Assembly (NCBI GenBank): GCA_012295275.1
Contig: CM022678.1
Span: 16,184,545 to 16,248,544 of the forward strand
DNA length: 64,000 nucleotides
Direction of reading: 5' to 3'
From: Chrysomallon squamiferum
Lineage: Eukaryota > Mollusca > Gastropoda > Neomphalida > Peltospiridae
The translations under genes and the position numbers were made by a program. Shown one piece after another: positions 28,663-37,562 of this stretch (within the stretch, counting starts at the first letter, position 1; the number at the start of each line of letters is the position of its first letter). The notes below the pieces were generated by a model. The model was not told where the DNA came from. It searched no databases and saw only the letters and a program-made list of their open reading frames with translations.

Positions 28663-30392
28663 GCTGCTTGTGTGTGTCTATATGATTTTCTTTTGGGTTT
28701 TTTCAGTGTGGACAGTAATCATTTTGTGAAGACTAAAAAGGTTATGAGGGATACAGTGCTGTTGGAAAGAGGGTTTGATATGAATTTACTTACATTTATA
28801 AAAAATACATAAACTTACAATTCAGTGTTTATTTACATAGTTAAAGAAATCTGTTTAAAATACCTATCTAAATTTCATTGTGTGTTAGTACCTAGCAAGC
28901 TAATACCTATATGACCAATCTAAATTTATTTATCTTCTTCTATACTCTAAATGTGTATCTGTCTGTATGTCTACCTACCTACCTACCACCTGGGTTTTTT
29001 TGGATAAATTATTTATTTATTTCAGTAACATTTGCAACGAATGTTGAGATATTTCTTCTTAATAAATGAAAGCTTTTCTTACTTTTTTTTCAAAATGTGT
29101 CTTTAAAATAACAAATAATTTAAATAATTTGACTTTGCGGCAGACAAATTAAGTATTAATATTTATTTACCCACATTTTGGCAGTCGTGAGAGAGAATAG
29201 GTAAACGGTAAAATGTTTTTCAGAAAAGTGACGTCGAAACAGCTGAAGGTGCAGATGCGCAAAGAAAAGAATCAGTTCTGGTTGACAGGCGGCCTCGACT
29301 GGTACATGCCGAAGATGGTGAGAAAACGGGAGGAATGCAAGAAAACAGATTTCCAGCTTCCTTGTAAACCACGCCAAGTAAGAGACACTGAACTGTGGGT
29401 CACGTGACGTGTGTTTATTTAAACAAATATCGTCAAGTTGTTTTTTACCAGAGCCCTTCTGTTCTCATTTAAAGACCAATGCAGAAATGTTAAAATATTT
29501 ATCGGTGTTTTATTTTTTTTTGTTATAAAAATTATAAAAAAAGAGTGAATTATATTTTTTGTTATTAAATTATATTAACGTGAATTATATTTTTTATTAT
29601 TAAATTATATTGGAGTGAATTAAATTTATTATTAAATTATATTAGTGTGAATTATATATTTATTTATTAAATTATATTACAGAGAATTACATTGTTATTA
29701 TTAAATTATATTAGAGTGAATTATATTTTTGTTTATTAAATTATATTAGAATTAATTATAATTTTTATTACTAAATTATATTAGAGTGAATTACATTATT
29801 TATTACTAAATTATGTTAGCCCTTTTTTCAGTTGCGTAAGATGTATTAAATTAAAAGATTTATCAAATATTTTATATCTGTTGTCTGTCTGTATGTTAAA
29901 TCATACATACAATGTTCAGTGATAAATCACCATGTAACAGACAAATAGGCATGGTTATAAATCATATTAAAATGGAATGTAAAAATAATGTTGAAAATAA
30001 TTATTAGTATTTATGATGTTAATTCACACCAGATATACATTTAAATTAAAAAAAAGAAAAATTAATAATAATAATAATAATAAAGTGAAAACAAAATCAT
30101 TACTCCCAAATTTTTAGTTTTAAATATAAAAAAATATATGCAGTTATTAAAGATAATTAAATCTGTAATAGTTATAGATTTCTGAAATGGCTGAAAGCAC
30201 TTTATGCTCATAATTAAGTTGTGTTTTTTAAAAAAAAACTCATATTTTTTATTTATCAAAAAATCTAAAGAGTATGTGTGTCTGTGTGTGAGTGTTAGCC
30301 ATGTTAATATTTAACTATAACATAAATGTCACGTTTTATTTACATCAGCATATTATTTTATTTTTACTTTTATTTATGATAATTATATTTAT

Positions 30393-30437
<45 letters not shown>

Positions 30438-33400
30438 AAGTAAACAAAAACTATTTTATCTTCAGAAATGGTTTTGCACTATGCAGAGTGGAGGAAGATA
30501 CAAGAAACAAAAATGTAGAGGCAAATCAAACCCCAAACCTGTTGTCCAGCAGGATGAGCCCTCCCCATGTGACTGTAACAACCAATCAAAAAAAATCAAC
30601 AGACAGGAGAGGAAGAAACAAAGAAAATTCATACGAGATCATGTGAAAAACGGTAAAGGTGAGAAGTATAATATTTCAGGTAGAAATGTTGTCTCTCGCT
30701 CTCTCTGATGAGTAGAAAACACAAAGTTACCTGAATCAGTTTCTCACATTTGTTTATTTATTTATTTATTCAGTTATTTACATTTCTATTTTATTTTATA
30801 TATTACATTATTCATTATTATTGGTGTTACTGTTATTACAGCTACTATTACTACTTCTGAAACTGCTGCAACTATTACTACTGCTAATTATGCTGCTAAG
30901 CAATATCACTGTTATTATTATTATTAACATTTATTATAGTTAATAATTATAAAATGTCTATTTAATTTTTCCTTTTATCACAAACATTTTTATTTTAATT
31001 TTATATATTTCAAAAATTACTATTTGTTGTTTTATTCACTTCTGCTTACTTGCTGTTAATTAAGACATAACTCTAAAATAAGCAGTACTAAATGAAGGTG
31101 CATGCCAGGTTGTATGGGTCTTTATTTTCATTGTATATGCTTACATATTTGAATTTTTTTAATTATTAATTCGGTATTGTTTTTGTTGGTTTCAGATATA
31201 AGCATAAAGTTTCTGCGAAACAAGAGATCGATAAGTGCATTAGGGTATGATAACACTGATGCTATTCATTTAAAAATGTCCTCAACAAACACTGGATTTG
31301 GAGGTAAAGGCAGTGGTAACAGCTTGGTGGTTAAATCCTTCAGTCACTCTCGTACATAGACTCCTGTATACATAAACACATGCACATGTATGGCCATACT
31401 ACAGACACACACGCAAACAAACAGAGATAAATAGACACAGACACACACACATGCAGACGCACACACCCAAACATACTCATTAAAGGAGTTAGATTATTAA
31501 TTTATGATCAAACTTAAGATTAATTATTGAGTTTTTTAAAATGTGAAATATTTAAATAAATCCATATTTTTTCACACTTTGATACATTTTTAACAGAAGA
31601 TGATACTAAACATTAATTATCAATTTATTTATTTTTTTGTGTGTGAAATTATATCTTTAAATAAATATTTATTTTCAGTATTTGACAATTATGATCGTCG
31701 TTGTCGAGTTCTACCAAATGGCACAATATCCTGCGACCAACAGCTGTATAAAGATCCTTTTGCTTGGAAAAACCATAAAGAAGTTTTAGATGACATGATT
31801 CTAGAATACAGAAAATTTCTAGAGGATCTGAGGGTAAATTTCTTTTCTATTCTAATAAAAACATACTTATTTACTTTATTCTGATTAAAAAACATTACTT
31901 GTTGGTGATATAAATAAATTTTTTTACAATGGAACCTTGGGTTAAGAACGCCTCAAAGCAAAAACAAATCGGATTACGAACTGAGATCAGGGCAATTTTT
32001 GTCTGTGTTTATGAATAATGTCCCGAGTTACGAACTACAGTGATGCATCATGACAAGCTTTCTCTTAACCTAAGTTTAGATGTAAACATCTAGTAAAGAA
32101 AAGAATAGATGCTTACGTCAAAACCAAGGACAGAGTAAGGATTATAGGCATGCCTTATAGCAAATACATATCATGAATTAAGGCCTTTAGTCTTCGATAC
32201 GCAGTTGCAGCTCAATAGCTTTTGCACTGAGATTGTGCGCTCGCATTTTCAAGTATTGCTGGTTTTATGTTTATATATTTTTTTCATAAACTATCCAATA
32301 TGGCACCCAACAAAAGAAAAAGTGAAAGTGATAATGCTGGTGGACAGATTAAACGTATCACAGTGGACTCTACTACTGAGTAGAGGTTAAGAAAGAAGTA
32401 ACATGAGAGTAGTGTTTGTGTGTCTTACGTCGCTTCGGTTTACGAACCGAATTCTGTAACAAACTTAAGTTCATAACCCACGGTTTCACTGTACTTCCAC
32501 TTTATTATCTTATTGCTTTAAACGATTTTGTCATCACACATAACATGTAATTTGAATGTAGCTATTTTATATTACCCATGGGGAAAAAAATGGCGTTGTG
32601 ATTTCATCGCATATCTGACTGGCTGATAGCTTTATTTTATTTTATTTTTTACTGAAAACACTGGAAGAAGCTTTGCAGCACTAGTCCATCCTAAAGAATA
32701 GGGGCAGAGAAAAATGGCAGCAACTAATTATTAAACTGTATTTTTTCATCTTATATGTCATTTAAATTTTCTGAGGGAGTTGTTTGAGCGCATCCTCATT
32801 TCATCGGCATGAAAGTTGTTGAAGAAGAGAAGGAAATGTGCAATATTAAGTGAGAAAATTAGCAGCAGAGTTTTCTTTTATAATGTTTGTTTTCAGACAC
32901 AATCATTACAATTCAAAATTCCTTGAAAATGTAAGCTGCTTTGTCTTAAAAACTTTTATTTTACATAAACTACAAATTTTAATTTTCAGCAACCCATGTT
33001 CCTTTTTTGCCATCACTTAAAACTTTAAAAAATAAAAAATAAAATATATTTTACAGTGCTCATCAAGAGAAAGACAGAAAGAACAACAATTATATCTTGG
33101 TTAATTCTAAAATAGGATTTGACTTTTTGCTTCAAAGTTAAGATGAATTAGTATTTGAAACTGACCCAAAAATCAGTTTGAAATATTGTAAGAATCTAAA
33201 GAAAGATATGAAATGGTTATCTGCCCTTGTTTGAATCGGGTAAAAGAAAAACATTAACACTCTTGCTCAAGCTCACCTTTTCTCTAGTTCTTCATTAATT
33301 GCAGTTACCTCCCCTGCAGCTATTTTAATAATACTTTCTAGTTAAAGAATTTGTTAAATAATTTTCAGTGTTTTGCTTACAGTTAAGTCAAACAATCACA

Positions 33401-35925
33401 GATTAATATCTGAAATGTTTTGTTACATTTCCATGATATTCTAAATTCATTCTACAGGATTTTTTCTTTTTTTTCTTGTTTTTTTTTCTCAGATTTCACT
33501 CTGTAATAAAAAAAAAAAAAAAAAAAAAAAAATGGTGCATTTCACTAAGATTCTTTATAGTTTTAATTTAATTTAAAATTTTTCTTTCTCTTGATGTGGA
33601 TGAAATTTATAATTTCAGGACATCAGACGCCATTTAAAAAAGAAGAAACCAAGTGAGACGGTGGAAATAGACGGTTTCAGAATAGACAGAAATGAAAACA
33701 GAGACTGCAACTGTGATAAAAATAATGTTATAAGGTAAAAATCATCACTAACTGTTCTAGTCTTTCTGTTAATATATAAATAGTACACAAGTCAATAGTG
33801 ATGTTAAAAATCCATTGATTTTGTAACCAGATAATAGTAAAATATTGAGATATAATTTACACAGATGTTTTTTTTTACTTTGTCACTCTTTTACATTACC
33901 ATTCATTGAATATTCAGCTGATTTTTATATTCAGTACATAACTGATTTTAAACTTTTATTAAAGATTTTCTTTTTTAATAACACGTTTTATAAAATGTTA
34001 CCTGTTTAAAGCAGCATAATGTACTGTATTTTAATGAATATCTTTTTATTAATTTACCTTGCTAACTACAATTCATAATTTTGCATAGCCATAAACCTTT
34101 TAATTTAAACTGTATATGTGTGTGTGTGTGTGTGTGGGTGTGTGGGTGGGTGTGGGTGTGTTCACTTATTTATGCTAAATAACACAAGTAACAAATATAA
34201 TTGTTTTCTGAGGCAATGCAGTTGTGTACTGTGATGTCATAAAATTCACTTTTCATACAATTTACGTTAATATGACACATGATACAAATATAACTCTATA
34301 CTGAGATATCCTAAAACAAATACATTTCTTATCATGAGAAATTATTTTATCATTTTTGAATTTTTTTATATTTTTTATTATTATTATTATTTGCAGTAGA
34401 AAATATAGTGTTATAAAAGCCTTTTCTTACAATAACATAATAATTTATCATTTATAATTATATCCTTTTGTTTTTCTCAGTAGAAATACAGCCATGATTA
34501 AAAACCCTTTTCTTATCAAAATGTTAATTTGTTATTTATTCTTATTTTTCGATCGTTCTCCGCAGAAAACACAGTGTGATAAAACCAGCCAAGATAGAGA
34601 GGATGAGGAAACGGGAGAAAAGAAAAAGGAAGAAAATGAAAAAAAAAAGGTCGGGGTCAACGTGCAATGCTCAGTATGAAATGTTTCACACACAATGATG
34701 ACCACTGGCGCACTCCTCCACTGTGGAAAGGCAAGTTGAAGAGTTTTATTTTAATAATAAATGAAGATGAAGAAGAAGAAGAGCATTTTGCTTCATTTTG
34801 ATCTCCTTTATTTAAAGAGAAGCAAAATAAAAAGAAATCTTACATATATATATAATTCCCTATGTCAGAGGTCATGAATGATAAAGAACTAAGTGAAGTA
34901 AATAATGTATATTCATTTTGGTCAAAATCATAATAGTAAAGGTCAAGATGCATTGCATAAGGTCATTGTAAAGGTCAAAAGAAAAAAGGTCGGTGTGAAA
35001 TGGCAGTGATGGTCATGGAGAGGTCAAGGTGAAAAAGACATCCAAAATGAAAACATTTTGTAGATAGGTCTAATTCTGATAGCAGGTGTTTTTCATGATA
35101 TATCCATTGTCTATGTCAAATTTTAAACTTTTTATTTTTCTGTTCGATGTTAACTCTGGTGTTTTAGGGCTGCATTTCTTTTCTTTTTTTTTAGAAATAT
35201 TTCTTTGCTGTTGCAGTTTTACGTTGTACGTAGTAATGACATTGTGTTGTTATGTTTTGAAATCTGTTAATGCTAATGAATGTTTTTGTTCATGGTGTAA
35301 GGGGCTTGCCTGTGTCTCACTGCTGTGGGATTTTTTTTTTTCTGTTTAGCAATAACATACTTTTTTAAGAAGACTATTTTTATATTGTTGTGCTTTTACT
35401 TTTTTTTTTTTAATTTACTAATTTTTATTGTTTTTATTTTATTTATTTTTTTTTTGTGATGTTGTAATCAGTTTTACTGTTACGGTTGTGATGAATTGGT
35501 GTATTGTATAGCAGTAACCATTAGAATGGAAACTGTTCTCTCTTATCTTCTCTTCCCTCTTCCTTTTTCCTTTCTTGATTCCCTGAGTTGTTTTTCTTCA
35601 TAGAAAATGACCATTCTACCCTGTAAATTGTGGGATATATTCCTTGTGCATGAATCAAAATATTTATTAGAAGAAAAAAGAAAAAAACCAAGAACATTTT
35701 TAATTTGCATGGCATATAGTTGCAGATGCATGTTTTTAGATATCATTTTTGGATAATGCGTAAAATAATATTAGTAAATTCCAAAAACACACTGAAATAC
35801 AAAAACAAAATAAAAAAATACACAGCAAACAAAAAAGATACAAAAGAAAAAAGAAAATTCTTTCCAACTTTTCAGATTCCTTTCCCAAATTTTGAAAATG
35901 AAAAAATAAGAATAAAGAGAAAACC

Positions 35926-35956
<31 letters not shown>

Positions 35957-37502
35957 GCACACAATTAATTATAATTTGTATTAAAAAAATTAAAAGAAAA
36001 CAGAAAAAAACAACAACAGAACCATCCAGTGTAGATGTGCATGCCATGTTTGTACCTAGCTGTTTGCGACTTGCCAAACAAATTTGTTTTCTGTCTCCAT
36101 TTTTAAGGTCAGCGAAGCTTTAACAACGAGCTGTGTAAAATTAAAGGAATGGAATGTACGTTGATGATGGATGAACACTGGCGAACGCCACCCCAGTGGA
36201 CATGTAAGGCAGAAAACCCCACCCACCTCACCTCACCTCCCTTCCTTCCTCTCTGTTATTTACCCCTCTTCTTTCATTCTCGTTTTATTCATTTTGTGTT
36301 CTGTGGAAAAAAACAAAAACATCTTGACGTTATTTTTGGGATATTCGCTGTTTTTAGGTGGTTTTTAACTTATTTATTTCTTCTTTTTTTTGTAGTTGTT
36401 TTTTATGTTTGTTACAGTAGATGTGTTTCTGATTTGTATTACTAGAAGAAGATGGTGTTATAAAGAAATGTTATTGACATTATTTGCATTTAAGAAAAAA
36501 AAAAAGAAAAGAAAAGAAAAGACTGAAAGAACAAAATAAAACCAGCTTTTTCAAATGCAGTAACGTTTATTAGATGGGTTTACATATGAACATATGTGGA
36601 CACACACCCATACAAACACATACATACACAAGGAAGACATACACATACACACAAATATATGCATACATAAACACACACATAAACACACATACACCTTCAC
36701 ACACACACATAAAAATACTTTTCTAACTCCACATGTTTTTCTTTTTCAACTTTTTAAACATTTATTACGTATAAAAAGAGAAGTCTTTGCATTTTTATAG
36801 CTATAACTGACATTTGTTTTAGAAGTAAAGTTAAGATTTATATTTTCAACCAATGGGTTTGACTGACTCAGTCATTTTCATCCTTTATACTTTCGTAATT
36901 TATTTTTATTATGATTATCATACCTATTATTACCATTATTTGTACAAAATATTAAAATTACTACAGCTAATATACATTCATATAATTTTTATTATTACTT
37001 TTTGGAATTTATTTTATATGTTATTTTGATTGTTGCATATTATTATAATTATTGTTATGGAATTTTAAATATTTTTTTTATTGTTTGTTGATTATGCATT
37101 CTCATCATTATCATCATATCACCAGTATTATCATTACTTTTATTATGTTCATTATAATGAGCTTTGTCATTACAATTATTACTATCATCATCATCATCAT
37201 CATCATCATCAACATTGTTATTATTATTATTGTTGTTATTGGTGGTGTTGATATTATTATTATTATTATTATTATTATTATCAACATCGTTATTGTTATT
37301 ATTATTATTACTATTATTATTTTATCATTATTATTATTGATTATTATTATTATTATTAATATTATGATTATCAAGATCATTGTGACTGTTATTATTATTA
37401 TTATTTTATCATCATTATTATTGATTATTATCATTATTTTAAGTATAATAGCATCATTGTTATTAATACTGCTATTATTCTTATTATTATTATTACTGCT
37501 GC

Positions 37503-37562
<60 letters not shown>

